A stretch of DNA of 64,000 nt from JADCRZ01 sp965200945 (GTDB lineage: Bacteria; Bacteroidota; Bacteroidia; Chitinophagales; Chitinophagaceae): assembly GCA_965200945.1 (NCBI GenBank), contig OZ241749.1, positions 2,728,001-2,792,000 on the forward strand. Reading direction: 5' to 3'. The translations under genes and the position numbers were made by a program. This document shows, piece after piece, positions 45,188-53,847 of the stretch. Numbering within the stretch: position 1 is the stretch's first letter; every line of letters begins with the position of its first letter. Below the pieces are notes generated by a model, which worked only from the letters and a program-made list of their open reading frames with translations, made no database searches and was not told the DNA's origin.

Positions 45188-45245
45188 CTACTACAGGCCG
45201 CGGCCGGGCCCGAATATTTTCCGGCCCGGCCGCGGCCTGTAGTAG
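45188..45245. repeat. 23-bp perfect inverted repeat before rimM
   Basis: The arm at 45188-45210 (CTACTACAGGCCGCGGCCGG and on) is exactly complementary to 45223-45245, with a 12-base loop. The GC-rich arms make it the most stable stem in the window. It ends only nine bases before the rimM start codon on the minus strand, so in the mRNA it would sit over the ribosome binding region. It may be a mobile palindromic repeat or a translation control element. Confidence 0.8.
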
Positions 45246-45256
45246 AGGAAATAAAA

Positions 45257-45283
45257 AATCCCGATGATTGGGTCACCGGGATT
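45257..45283 (-). terminator. Intrinsic terminator after rpsP
   Basis: AATCCCG.TGA (45257-45267) pairs with TCA.CGGGATT (45273-45283) with one mismatch; on the minus strand the stem runs into TTTTTT. It stands directly after the rpsP stop (45302). Confidence 0.85.
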
Positions 45284-45301
45284 ATACTGAATGAAGTGAT
45301 T

Positions 45302-45760
45302 TTATCTTTCTACCCTGTTGTTATTGCCTTCAGGCCTTCTTTCGCCGCTGGGTCTGCCACCGGGTCCACCTGCTCTGGGGTTGAAACGGGCTCTCCGGTT
45401 TTCTTCCATCTTGCGTTTCAGCTGCGCTTCGTGTTCGGTGCTCCACACAGTGAATTTTTCCATAGCGGTGGCATCATCGAACAAACCGAGCTTTACGCCG
45501 CGGAGGAGGTGCTTCAGGTACAGAACACCTTTGAAAGAGAGGATCTTGCGAACAGTATCCGTAGGCTGTGCGCCCTTGTGCAGCCAGTCAAGTGCTTTTT
45601 GACGGTCTAACTGGATAGCGGCCGGAACGGTCTGGGGGTTATATGTGCCGATCTTCTGGATGAACTTTCCGTCTCTTGGTGAACGGGCATCGGCTACTAC
45701 TACAAAATAGAACGGTCTTTTCTTCGACCCGTGTCTCTGTAATCTCATTTTTACTGGCAT
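45302..45760 (-). CDS. rpsP: Small ribosomal subunit protein bS16
   Basis: 152 residues. The core (VKMRLQRHGSKKRPFYFVVV, FIQKIGTYNPQT, DWLHKGAQPTDTVRKILS) is complete in about 85 residues. Then comes a 65-residue extension ending in a low-complexity, Arg/Gly/Pro-rich tail (FNPRAGGPGGRPSGERRPEG). Bacteroidota S16 proteins are often extended. It has its own good promoter and terminator. Confidence 0.97.
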   Translation of the reverse strand: MPVKMRLQRHGSKKRPFYFVVVADARSPRDGKFIQKIGTYNPQTVPAAIQLDRQKALDWLHKGAQPTDTVRKILSFKGVLYLKHLLRGVKLGLFDDATAMEKFTVWSTEHEAQLKRKMEENRRARFNPRAGGPGGRPSGERRPEGNNNRVER

Positions 45761-45815
45761 CTTAAATAAAAATTTAAATGCGGTTAATAATAGGTTTCTA
45801 AAAAATGTCGAGCTG

Positions 45816-45846
45816 CAAAAATAATAATATGTGACAACTGACCAAA
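45816..45846 (-). promoter_or_regulatory. Promoter of rpsP
   Basis: On the minus strand TTTG (45846-45843) and TATTTTTG (45823-45816) are separated by 19 bases, an exact match to the Bacteroidota consensus TTTG-N19-TAnnTTTG. The leader would be about 50 bases. Confidence 0.85.
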
Positions 45847-45877
45847 TATAATGGCGGGCAGTTTTTCAATTGAAAAG

Positions 45878-47200
45878 TTAATTAAACCGGAAGCCTGCCT
45901 TACCGCCCATCGGCATCTTGTTCATAAACTTCATCATCTGCTTCATCTGTTCGAACTGCTTCATAAAAGCGTGAACTTCTGCAATATCCTTGCCACTCCC
46001 CTTCGCGATGCGCGTTTTCCGGCTGTTATCGATCACGTCGGGATTTGTGCGCTCGAACGGGGTCATCGACTGTATCATCGCCTCGATTCCTTTGAATGAG
46101 TCATCGCTGATATCGATGTCCTTGATCGCCTTTCCCACACCGGGTATCATGCCCATCAGGTCTTTCAGGTTTCCCATCTTTTTGATCTGCTGCAGCTGCT
46201 CCATAAAGTCCTCGAAATCGAACTGGTTCTTCCGGATCTTCTTCTCGAGCTTCTTGGCTTTTTCCTCGTCATACTGCAACTGCGCCTTTTCCACCAGGGT
46301 GGTAATGTCACCCATTCCAAGGATACGCTGGGCGAGCCTTTCGGGGTAGAAAACGTCGAGGGTATCCATTTTCTCGCCGCTGCTCACGAACTTGATCGGT
46401 TTGTTGACCGTGTATTTGATCGACAGTGCCGCCCCACCCCGGGTATCGCCATCCAGCTTGGTAAGCACAACGCCGCTGAAGTCGAGGCGGTCGTTAAAAG
46501 ATTTCGCCGTGTTCACCGCGTCCTGTCCGGTCATTGAATCCACTACAAACAGGATCTCCTGCGGCTGCACGGCAGCTTTGATATTGGCGACTTCCGTCAT
46601 CATGGCTTCGTCTACGGCCAGGCGGCCGGCGGTATCGATGATGACGATGTTTTTGTTCTTGCTTTTTGCTTCGCGGATCGCGTTCTGCGCGATGGAAACG
46701 GCATCCTTGTTTTCGGGTTCGCTGTACACGTCCACATTGATCTGTGAACCCAGCACTTTCAGCTGGTCGATCGCCGCCGGGCGGTAGATGTCGGCTGCAA
46801 CCAGCAGGGGTGACAATCCTTTCCTGGTTTTGAGGTAATTGGCCAGCTTACCGCTGAAAGTCGTTTTTCCCGAACCCTGTAAACCGGCGATCAGCACCAC
46901 TGCCGGACTGCCTTTTGTGTCAAAAGTGCTTTCGGTGCCGCCCATCAGATCTACCAGTTCATCCTTTACCAGCTTTACCATCAGCTGGCCCGGACTGATC
47001 GCGTTGATCACTTTTTCACCGAAGGCTTTGTCTTTTACCCGGTCGGTAAAATCCTTCGCTATTTTGTAGTTCACGTCCGCGTCCACCAGGGCGCGGCGGA
47101 TCTCTTTGATGGTGGCGGCAATATTCAGCTCCGTGATCCGGCCTTCGCCTTTGAGCTGTTTAAAGGCGGTGTCCAGTCTTTCACTTAAACTTTCAAACAT
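45878..47200 (-). CDS. ffh: Signal recognition particle protein Ffh
   Basis: 440 residues. N domain (FESLSERLDTAFKQLKGEGR), G domain with P-loop GLQGSGKTTFSGKLA, DTAGRLAVDEAM and LTKLDGDTRGGAAL, then the M domain, which ends QMKQMMKFMNKMPMGGKAGF with methionine-rich helices for signal peptides and 4.5S RNA. The M domain has the standard length for the phylum. Own promoter at 47258-47289. It targets nascent membrane proteins to FtsY. Confidence 0.98.
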   Translation of the reverse strand: MFESLSERLDTAFKQLKGEGRITELNIAATIKEIRRALVDADVNYKIAKDFTDRVKDKAFGEKVINAISPGQLMVKLVKDELVDLMGGTESTFDTKGSPAVVLIAGLQGSGKTTFSGKLANYLKTRKGLSPLLVAADIYRPAAIDQLKVLGSQINVDVYSEPENKDAVSIAQNAIREAKSKNKNIVIIDTAGRLAVDEAMMTEVANIKAAVQPQEILFVVDSMTGQDAVNTAKSFNDRLDFSGVVLTKLDGDTRGGAALSIKYTVNKPIKFVSSGEKMDTLDVFYPERLAQRILGMGDITTLVEKAQLQYDEEKAKKLEKKIRKNQFDFEDFMEQLQQIKKMGNLKDLMGMIPGVGKAIKDIDISDDSFKGIEAMIQSMTPFERTNPDVIDNSRKTRIAKGSGKDIAEVHAFMKQFEQMKQMMKFMNKMPMGGKAGFRFN

Positions 47201-47257
47201 ACAGTACCCGGTTTATAAATTGCGTTAAGAAACACTCCATAAAAAAAGTGAATATAA

Positions 47258-47289
47258 CAAAAGTTATATCCACCTTATTATTCTGCAAA
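47258..47289 (-). promoter_or_regulatory. Promoter of ffh
   Basis: On the minus strand TTTG (47289-47286), 19 bases, then TAACTTTTG (47266-47258), which is the -7 element with one extra base. The leader would be about 52 bases. Confidence 0.6.
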
Positions 47290-47332
47290 TTTATTTAAGC
47301 CCGCTTAATCCGTAAAATCCTTTTTAGACTCC

Positions 47333-48199
47333 CTATCCGAGGTAAGGGCGGAGCATTTTGCAACGGGATGTGGTTCTGAGTTTGGTGATGGCTTTGTCTT
47401 TGATCTGGCGTACGCGTTCGCGGGTGAGGTTGAATCTTTCACCGATGTCTTCCAGGCTCATGGGATGGTCGACGCCGATGCCGTAAAAAAAGCAGATCAC
47501 TTCTTTCTGCCGTTCGGTGAGCGCGGTGAGGGAACGCCCGATCTCCTGTTTCAGCGATTCATCGTGCTCAATGAACTTCTCGGTGCGCTCTGCATTCGGG
47601 TTTTCGAACACGTCGATGAGTGTGCTGTCTTCCCCATCCGCCAGGGGCGAATCCATGCTTACATGGCGGGCGGCAATACCCAGCGTGGCGAGCACTTCCT
47701 CGGTATCCATTTCAAGCATTTCTGCCAGTTCTTCGGCCGAAGGCTCTCGTTCATACTCCTGCTCCAGCAGGGAATAGGCCTTCTGAATCCTGTTTGTAAG
47801 ACCCACCTTGTTCAGCGGCAGGCGTACGATCCTGGATTGTTCGGCCAGCGCCTGGAGGATGCTCTGGCGGATCCACCATACGGCATATGAAATAAATTTA
47901 AAGCCTCTTGTTTCGTCGAAGCGCTGGGCGGCTTTGATCAGGCCGAGGTTGCCCTCGTTGATCAGGTCGGGCAGCGACAGGCCCTGGTTCTGATACTGTT
48001 TTGCCACAGATACCACGAACCGGAGATTTGCTTTGGTGAGCTTGTCGAGGGCGCTGTTATCGCCCTGCTTGATGCGCACGGCCAGTTTCACTTCTTCTTC
48101 CGGACTGATCAGTTCTACTTTACCTATCTCCTGTAAGTACTTCTCAAGGCTCTGTGACTCACGGTTGGTAATAGACTTCGTTATTTTGAGCTGACGCAT
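47333..48199 (-). CDS. rpoD: RNA polymerase primary sigma factor
   Basis: 288 residues from MRQLKITKSITNRESQSLEK, the classical start in the phylum (an ATG two codons earlier at 48205 is possible). Regions 1.2 (KYLQEIGKVELISPEEEVKL), 2 (NLRFVVSVAKQYQNQGLSLP, FKFISYAVWWIRQSILQALA), 3 and 4 (SLEDIGERFNLTRERVRQIK) are complete. It lacks the long region 1.1, as normal for Bacteroidota, whose sigma recognises TTTG/TAnnTTTG promoters like those seen at rpsP and nuoA. Confidence 0.97.
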   Translation of the reverse strand: MRQLKITKSITNRESQSLEKYLQEIGKVELISPEEEVKLAVRIKQGDNSALDKLTKANLRFVVSVAKQYQNQGLSLPDLINEGNLGLIKAAQRFDETRGFKFISYAVWWIRQSILQALAEQSRIVRLPLNKVGLTNRIQKAYSLLEQEYEREPSAEELAEMLEMDTEEVLATLGIAARHVSMDSPLADGEDSTLIDVFENPNAERTEKFIEHDESLKQEIGRSLTALTERQKEVICFFYGIGVDHPMSLEDIGERFNLTRERVRQIKDKAITKLRTTSRCKMLRPYLG

Positions 48200-48318
48200 G
48201 CTCATAGGTGGACAGGTTTAAGGTTTATGGGGTTAAATAAAAACACACAAGAAAAACGTAGAATAAAAGATTTTCTTATATTGTCGCCGGATGTATTTTT
48301 GGGGCGGGTATAGGTATC

Positions 48319-48348
48319 CTAATCTATCTTTTCCTGCCCAGTTCGCAA
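48319..48348 (-). promoter_or_regulatory. Promoter region of rpoD with palindrome
   Basis: On the minus strand TTG (48348-48346), then 19 bases, then TAGATTAG (48326-48319), seven of eight positions of TAnnTTTG. The -33 element lies in the perfect palindrome GCAAAAA-a-TTTTTGC (48345-48359), a possible operator. The rpoD leader would be about 115 bases. The rest of 48200-48509 holds the divergent upstream region of the START-like gene. Confidence 0.5.
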
Positions 48349-48509
48349 AAAATTTTTGCAATCTGCTGAAAATCAATTTTTTATCCGATAAAAAAATTTT
48401 CATTTCTTCCATTGCAGGTTAACAAAATTTATGTAATTAAAAGTTTTGCGGGATAGAATATTTGTATATTATTGCACTTATTGGAAACGTTTAGAACCTC
48501 GAACTTTAG

Positions 48510-48890
48510 ATGAGTAAAAAACAACTTTTCACCCTTGAATATCCCGTCCGGTGCTCACCCGCGATCCTCTATGAATTTCTCAGTACGCCGGCAGGCCTGC
48601 AGGAGTGGTTTGCGGAAAAAGTAGACGAGAGAGACAGCGTATTCAGCTTCGCATGGGATAAAACCATCGACAAAGCAGAAGTACTTCAGAGTGAAGAAGC
48701 AAAATCCATCCGTTTCCATTGGCTTCATGCTCCGAAAGAAGAATTTTTTGAATTCAGCATCGAAAAATCCGAGGTTACCAACCAGACCATCCTCTGCATA
48801 AAAGATTTTGCCGAAAAACGGGAGATCAAGGACCAGAGCCAGCTCTGGGACTCGCAGGTGAAGGACCTGTTTCATCGCATCGGCAGTTAG
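48510..48890 (+). CDS. START-like (SRPBCC/AHSA1) domain protein
   Basis: 126 residues. It begins with a beta strand and the typical YPVRCSPAILYEFLSTPAGL, LQEWFAEKV segment of START-like proteins and ends in an amphipathic helix (QLWDSQVKDLFHRIGS). The family binds hydrophobic ligands in a cavity; the ligand here is unknown. Divergent from rpoD and convergent with the gene at 49020. A possible promoter is TTTG (48445) with TATTATTG (48467). Confidence 0.85.
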   Translation: MSKKQLFTLEYPVRCSPAILYEFLSTPAGLQEWFAEKVDERDSVFSFAWDKTIDKAEVLQSEEAKSIRFHWLHAPKEEFFEFSIEKSEVTNQTILCIKDFAEKREIKDQSQLWDSQVKDLFHRIGS

Positions 48891-48928
48891 ACAAGGCGTC
48901 AGCGATCGGCGGCCATTATAAAAGCTTG

Positions 48929-48977
48929 AAGGGTGCCACTGCTTTAACCATGTATGGTTTGAAACAGGGGCACCCTT
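48929..48977. terminator. Bidirectional hairpin between convergent genes
   Basis: AAGGGTGCC (48929-48937) pairs with GGCACCCTT (48969-48977); inside, CTG/CAG and AACCAT/ATGGTT extend the stem. It lies between the START-like gene and the gene ending at 49020. Short T tracts are present. Confidence 0.7.
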
Positions 48978-49019
48978 TCTTCGTAAGACGCGATCCCTGG
49001 CGCATAAGATCGCTGAGGT

Positions 49020-49649
49020 TCAGAGTCGCGGGGCATCGCTTCCGTCCGGGCTCTCTTTTAAGGTATTGATCAGCACTTCAAACTTTTCATACAGCAGCAC
49101 TTCCATCCTCTCCCACTGTTCCAGTTCTACCTTCGCAGCCAGTTTCAGGTAGTTTCCATTTTGCAACGCTTCACCACCGGTTTCATTCAGCAAGCCGTAG
49201 TCTTCACTGCCCAGGTCATGGTTCCATTCATCGCCCGTTGTGGCGATGTGAAATTGGTGATGCGGCTGCTTTGCTATTGCTGCAGGAAGCTTTTGCAACA
49301 AGGACGCCGCATATTTTCCCTTTGCATGCAGTGTGATGCTGCAATATTGTCCCCACCAGAAAAAAGTACGGATGGCAAGAATGTCTTCCTTGCCAAACAC
49401 TTTTGGGTAATCCATCATCACGTAGGGCAGCCCCCGGTAATTCTCTCCACGGGAGATCTTGGCATTTGATGTGGCAAATTCTACAGGGAGCCCCGATGCA
49501 GGCGCCTGTACGAGGATCTTCATCCGCTCAGACAACTGAGCCATGCCCCCGTAGATCTTTGCTATCACCGCGTTTTTTGTTAAAATCCAGCTGCCGTCGG
49601 TCATCAGCCGGATTTCATCTGGCGAAAACTGTATTTTTGTTTCTTGCAT
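49020..49649 (-). CDS. Hypothetical protein
   Basis: 209 residues, soluble, no signal peptide or membrane helix. It has a conserved-looking middle (NYRGLPYVMMDYPKVFGKED, AIRTFFWWGQYCSITLHAKG) and an end with KVELEQWERMEVLLYEKFEV. No family I can name. It is divergent from the LptF/LptG-type gene with only 28 bases between the start codons, so their promoters must overlap or the genes share regulation. Base composition is like that of its neighbours, which speaks for a real gene. Confidence 0.75.
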   Translation of the reverse strand: MQETKIQFSPDEIRLMTDGSWILTKNAVIAKIYGGMAQLSERMKILVQAPASGLPVEFATSNAKISRGENYRGLPYVMMDYPKVFGKEDILAIRTFFWWGQYCSITLHAKGKYAASLLQKLPAAIAKQPHHQFHIATTGDEWNHDLGSEDYGLLNETGGEALQNGNYLKLAAKVELEQWERMEVLLYEKFEVLINTLKESPDGSDAPRL

Positions 49650-49677
49650 GGGGATGACCTAAAGGCGGGAAATTTAC

Positions 49678-51135
49678 ATGAAAAAACTCGACGCACTGAT
49701 ATTAAAGGCTTTTGTAGGTCCCTTTGTGGCCACCTTTTTTATTACCGTGTTCGTACTCGTGCTCCAGTTCTTCTGGCTCTGGATCGACGATATGGTAGGG
49801 AAGGGGCTCGACTTCTGGACCATCGCGAAACTCACCGCCTACGTGGGAGCCTTTAACATCCCGCTCGCCCTTCCGCTCGCAATCCTGATCTCTTCCATCA
49901 TGACCTTCGGCAACCTGGGCGAAACTTTTGAGCTGGTCGCTATCAAATCGGCGGGCATCCCGCTGATCCGCTTTATGCAACCGCTGTTCCTGGCCACCCT
50001 TGTTCTTTGCGGGGCCGCTTTTCTCTTCAACAACAACATCATTCCGGTTGCCACCCTGAAAATGCAGACCCTTAAATATGACATTGTAGTGTCGAAACCG
50101 GCGCTCGATATCAAGGAAGGCGTGTTCTACGACAAGCTGGAAGGCTTCGTGATCAAAGTAGGTAAAAAGGAAAAGGACGGCAGCACCATCCGCAACGTGA
50201 TCATCTACGAAAAGAACTACAGCCTGCAGGACAACATCATCGTAGCACAGAGTGGCGAGATGAAAGTGAGCCCTGACAAGCACTCCCTCGAATTTAACCT
50301 GAGAGACGGCTGGCGCTACGAAGAAAGGGGAAACCGCATGACCACCAATACGGAATACATCCGGCTGGGCTTCAAAGAGTATAAAAAGATGTTCGATCTC
50401 AGCTCCTTTCAGCTGAACAAGACGCAGGACAGCATGTTCAAGGACAATTCTTCGATGCTTACTATAGGGCAGCTCGGAAAAGTGATGGATTCCCTTCACA
50501 AGGCCAGCGATCTTTATGGGAAAAGGGACCTGACTGAAGCAACCCCTTATTTCCCGTTCTCCAAATGGGTGGATACGGGCAGGATCATACTTACCAAGAC
50601 GGCTGTTGCGCCCGTAAAGTCGATGCATCAGATCATACCCGACAGCGTGCGCTCGATGGTGATGGAACGCGCCATTTCGCAGATCAATTCCGTAAAATCG
50701 AATGTAGAAGTGACGGCGCTTGATTACGAGAACAAGAAAAGGGATCTGCGTTCCCATTCCATCGAATGGCACCGCAAATTTACCATGTCGATCGCGTGTC
50801 TGGTGCTCTTCCTCATTGGCGCCCCCCTCGGTTCCATCATCCGCAAGGGCGGACTCGGTATGCCGCTGATCCTGGCGGTGATCTTCTTTGTGATCTTTTT
50901 CCTCCTGAATAACTTCGGCGTAAAGCTCGTGAAGGAAGGTGTGCTGGAACCTATCATCGGCATGTGGCTCGCCACGTTCATCCTTACGCCGGTCGGGCTC
51001 TTCCTCACGTATAAAGCAATGCGCGACTCGCAGCTGTTTAACCAGGAATCCTATGCCCGCTTCTTCCGGAGCATAGCTGGCTTGATTCAAAAAATTCGAC
51101 TCTCCTACCCACGGCGTGTAGCCAATTCTTCCTAA
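49678..51135 (+). CDS. LptF/LptG-family permease (YjgP/YjgQ)
   Basis: 485 residues. N-terminal helices (FVGPFVATFFITVFVLVLQF, YVGAFNIPLALPLAILISSI), a long periplasmic jelly-roll-like segment (residues about 130-370, with KPALDIKEGVFYDKLEGFVI) and C-terminal helices (FTMSIACLVLFLIGAPLGSI, PLILAVIFFVIFFLLNNFGV). This is the lipopolysaccharide exporter permease; the partner subunit and LptB are not here. It is followed at 10 bases by the superoxide dismutase gene. Confidence 0.93.
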   Translation: MKKLDALILKAFVGPFVATFFITVFVLVLQFFWLWIDDMVGKGLDFWTIAKLTAYVGAFNIPLALPLAILISSIMTFGNLGETFELVAIKSAGIPLIRFMQPLFLATLVLCGAAFLFNNNIIPVATLKMQTLKYDIVVSKPALDIKEGVFYDKLEGFVIKVGKKEKDGSTIRNVIIYEKNYSLQDNIIVAQSGEMKVSPDKHSLEFNLRDGWRYEERGNRMTTNTEYIRLGFKEYKKMFDLSSFQLNKTQDSMFKDNSSMLTIGQLGKVMDSLHKASDLYGKRDLTEATPYFPFSKWVDTGRIILTKTAVAPVKSMHQIIPDSVRSMVMERAISQINSVKSNVEVTALDYENKKRDLRSHSIEWHRKFTMSIACLVLFLIGAPLGSIIRKGGLGMPLILAVIFFVIFFLLNNFGVKLVKEGVLEPIIGMWLATFILTPVGLFLTYKAMRDSQLFNQESYARFFRSIAGLIQKIRLSYPRRVANSS

Positions 51136-51145
51136 TTTTAATGTT

Positions 51146-51907
51146 ATGACTGATAAAAATCAATCCCGGAGAAACTTTTTAAAAACATCCGCAAAGGCAG
51201 GCGTTGTACTAACGGCAGGAACAATAACGGGTATGTCTACCTTCGAAACCATGGCCGCTCCCGGTAAAGCAGCCGCTCCTTTCTACGACACCCCCTTCAC
51301 GCAGCAGCCTCTCCCCTATGCTTACACGGCGCTTGAACCTTCCATCGACGCCAAAACCATGGAGCTTCATTATTCAAAACACGCGGCCACTTATGCGAAT
51401 AACCTCAAGGAGGCGGCGCAGGCAGAGAACGTGAATACCAGCAAGCCGCTCGAAGACGTACTGAAAAATATTTCGAAATATTCGCCGAAGATGCGCAACA
51501 ACGGCGGTGGCCATTATAACCATGAACTGTTCTGGAAACTGATGAAAGCAAACGGCGAAGGAAAACCTTCCGGCAAGCTGCTCACCTCCATCGAATCCAC
51601 ATTTAAGTCATTCACCGATTTCACGACCCAGTTCACCGATGCCGGCAAGAACCGCTTTGGCAGCGGCTGGGCATGGCTCTATATGGATGCCGATAAAAAG
51701 CTGAAGATCGGATCCACACCCAACCAGGACAATCCGCTGATGGATGTATCCGAGATCAAAGGGTATCCCCTGCTCGGGCTCGATGTGTGGGAACATGCCT
51801 ACTACCTCAAATACCAGAACCGGAGACCTGAATACATCGAGAACTGGTGGAAAGTGGTGAACTGGGGTTTTGTTCAGACGCGTTTTGAACAGGCCGGTTC
51901 AATGTAA
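51146..51907 (+). CDS. Fe/Mn superoxide dismutase with Tat signal
   Basis: 253 residues. The N-terminus has a twin-arginine signal (SRRNFLKTSAKAGVVLTAG), unusual for an SOD of this type, so the enzyme should be exported folded with its metal. Ligands: His in MELHYSKHAATY, His in GGHYNHELFWKL, Asp and His in DVWEHAYYLKYQ. Gly in GGHYNH and Gln in PNQDNPL follow the Mn-type pattern rather than the Fe-type. It protects the periplasm from superoxide. Start at 51146, ten bases after the permease. Confidence 0.93.
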   Translation: MTDKNQSRRNFLKTSAKAGVVLTAGTITGMSTFETMAAPGKAAAPFYDTPFTQQPLPYAYTALEPSIDAKTMELHYSKHAATYANNLKEAAQAENVNTSKPLEDVLKNISKYSPKMRNNGGGHYNHELFWKLMKANGEGKPSGKLLTSIESTFKSFTDFTTQFTDAGKNRFGSGWAWLYMDADKKLKIGSTPNQDNPLMDVSEIKGYPLLGLDVWEHAYYLKYQNRRPEYIENWWKVVNWGFVQTRFEQAGSM

Positions 51908-52003
51908 CAACTTCTACCATTCCGTTCCTGCTTTACTATCCTGTTTACCTGACCCGCCGGCAACCGGCTGATCAGGCGATCTCTTCACGAAGAAACTCTT
52001 CTT

Positions 52004-53380
52004 ATGTCTACCTATCCAACCTGGAAAGAATATCAGTCGGCCAATAAAGAACGCTTCCTGAGCGAGCTGCTCGGGCTGCTGCGGATACCAAGCATCAGCG
52101 CCAAGCATGAAAACAAATCTGACATGCTTAAATGCGCCGAGATGGTGCAGCACCGCCTGCTGGAGGCCGGAGTGGACAGAGCAGAGATCTACGAAACAGA
52201 CGGGCACCCGGTAGTGTACGGTGAAAAGATCATCGACAGCAGCCGGCCTACCGTGCTGGTATATGGCCATTACGACGTACAGCCGGCCGACCCGCTGAAC
52301 CTCTGGCACAGCGGCCCTTTTGAACCGGTGCTGAAAGACGGAAAGATCTATGCACGCGGCGCCTGCGACGACAAAGGTCAGTTCTATATGCACGTGAAAG
52401 CGTTTGAAACGATGCTGAGAACGGATACGCTTGTCACCAACGTAAAATTCATCATCGAAGGGGAAGAAGAGATCGGATCGCCCAACCTGGCAAAGTTCGT
52501 GACCGCCAATAAGGAGCTGCTGAAGGCGGACGTGATCCTGATCAGCGATACGGCCATGCTCAGCATGGAACACCCCTCCATCGATGTGGGCGTACGCGGC
52601 CTTTCATATATCGAGGTAGAGGTTACTGGCCCCAACCGCGACCTGCACAGCGGTGTTTATGGCGGCGCGGTGGCCAACCCGGTCACCATGCTCTGTAAAA
52701 TGATCGCGTCCTGTCACGACAAGAACAACTTCATCAACATACCGGGTTTTTATGATGATGTTGTACCGGTGCTGCCGGAAGAAAGAAGGCTGATGGCCAA
52801 TGCTCCTTACGACGAAGACTTATATAAAAAGGACCTGGGAGTAACTGCATTGTGGGGCGAAGAAGGCTATTCTACCCACGAAAGAACCGGCATCCGGCCT
52901 ACCCTCGAGGTGAACGGCATCTGGGGCGGCTACACCGGTGAAGGCGCCAAAACGGTGCTGCCTTCCAAAGCCTATGCAAAGATCTCCGCCCGGCTGGTAC
53001 CCCGGCAATCTTCGAAAGTGATCACACAAAAGCTGCTTGATTATTTCGTGAGCATCGCCCCGCCCGGCGTAACTGTGAAGGCCGAAGAACACCACGGGGG
53101 CGAACCGTATATGACACCCATTCATTCCGTTGCATACAAAGCGGCCGCCGAGGCGATCGAGACCACTTTTGGAAAACCGCCCATCCCGGTACGCGGAGGA
53201 GGCAGCATCCCCATCTGTGCCCTTTTCGAGAAGGAACTGGGCCTCCAGATCATATTCATGGGTTTCGGGCTCGACAGCGACAACCTGCATTCTCCCAATG
53301 AAAAATTCGATCTTTTCAATTTCTACAAGGGCATCGAAACGATCCCTTATTTCCACCGGTTCTTTGCAGAAATGAAGTAG
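52004..53380 (+). CDS. M20 family dipeptidase/amidohydrolase
   Basis: 458 residues. Metal-binding and catalytic motifs: VLVYGHYDVQPADPLNLW, the bridging Asp in ARGACDDKGQFYMHVKAFE, the catalytic Glu in FIIEGEEEIGSPNL, plus a central dimerisation domain (VRGLSYIEVEVTGPNRDLHS). A normal-length cytosolic dipeptidase of the M20A/carnosinase-like group. No partner genes give a substrate. Confidence 0.93.
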   Translation: MSTYPTWKEYQSANKERFLSELLGLLRIPSISAKHENKSDMLKCAEMVQHRLLEAGVDRAEIYETDGHPVVYGEKIIDSSRPTVLVYGHYDVQPADPLNLWHSGPFEPVLKDGKIYARGACDDKGQFYMHVKAFETMLRTDTLVTNVKFIIEGEEEIGSPNLAKFVTANKELLKADVILISDTAMLSMEHPSIDVGVRGLSYIEVEVTGPNRDLHSGVYGGAVANPVTMLCKMIASCHDKNNFINIPGFYDDVVPVLPEERRLMANAPYDEDLYKKDLGVTALWGEEGYSTHERTGIRPTLEVNGIWGGYTGEGAKTVLPSKAYAKISARLVPRQSSKVITQKLLDYFVSIAPPGVTVKAEEHHGGEPYMTPIHSVAYKAAAEAIETTFGKPPIPVRGGGSIPICALFEKELGLQIIFMGFGLDSDNLHSPNEKFDLFNFYKGIETIPYFHRFFAEMK

Positions 53381-53399
53381 CAGGAAAAAGTTGTGCAGT

Positions 53400-53786
53400 A
53401 TGACAACAGCAGAAAAACTAAGAGCAGACAAATACCTCTGGGCCATACGCCTCTTCAAAACACGGGCGCAGGCTGCAGAGGCGTGCGACAAGGGAAAAGT
53501 ACGCATAAACGGCTCATCCATAAAAGCCGCCAAAACCATCCATTTGGGCGACGAACTGGAAGTGAAGACGGAAGTAAAACGCTGGGTCATCAAAGTGACG
53601 GCGCTGCTGCACAACCGGGTGCAATACACCGAATCGCTTAATTATTACATTGATATCACCCCCGCCGAGGAAACGCAGCAGCTGCTCTACCAGCCGTCCT
53701 CCTTTCATACCGGCAAGCGGGAGAGCAAGATCGGCCGCCCCACCAAAAAGCAACGCAGGGACCTGGACAACATGATGGACGACTAA
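53400..53786 (+). CDS. S4-domain RNA-binding protein, Hsp15-like
   Basis: 128 residues. An S4 domain at the start (LRADKYLWAIRLFKTRAQAA, then GKVRINGSSIKAAKTIHLGD) followed by a basic tail (KIGRPTKKQRRDLDNMMDD). Hsp15 binds stalled 50S subunits carrying a free peptidyl-tRNA. The start is the ATG at 53400, with AGGA ten bases before; a TTG at 53391 is less likely. It follows the dipeptidase by 19 bases. Confidence 0.88.
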   Translation: MTTAEKLRADKYLWAIRLFKTRAQAAEACDKGKVRINGSSIKAAKTIHLGDELEVKTEVKRWVIKVTALLHNRVQYTESLNYYIDITPAEETQQLLYQPSSFHTGKRESKIGRPTKKQRRDLDNMMDD

Positions 53787-53823
53787 GTAGTGGTCTAAAA
53801 AAAGATGACCTGCCTCATGCTGC

Positions 53824-53847
53824 AACATGATTAAAATCATGTTTTTT
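53824..53847 (+). terminator. Intrinsic terminator after the S4 gene
   Basis: AACATGAT (53824-53831) pairs with ATCATGTT (53836-53843), loop TAAA, followed by more T (53844-53847). Confidence 0.8.

Noticed and set aside
49702..51090. A 462-codon minus-strand frame
   Set aside because: Antisense to the LptF/LptG-type permease; rich in His and Arg in the way of GC-driven shadow frames.
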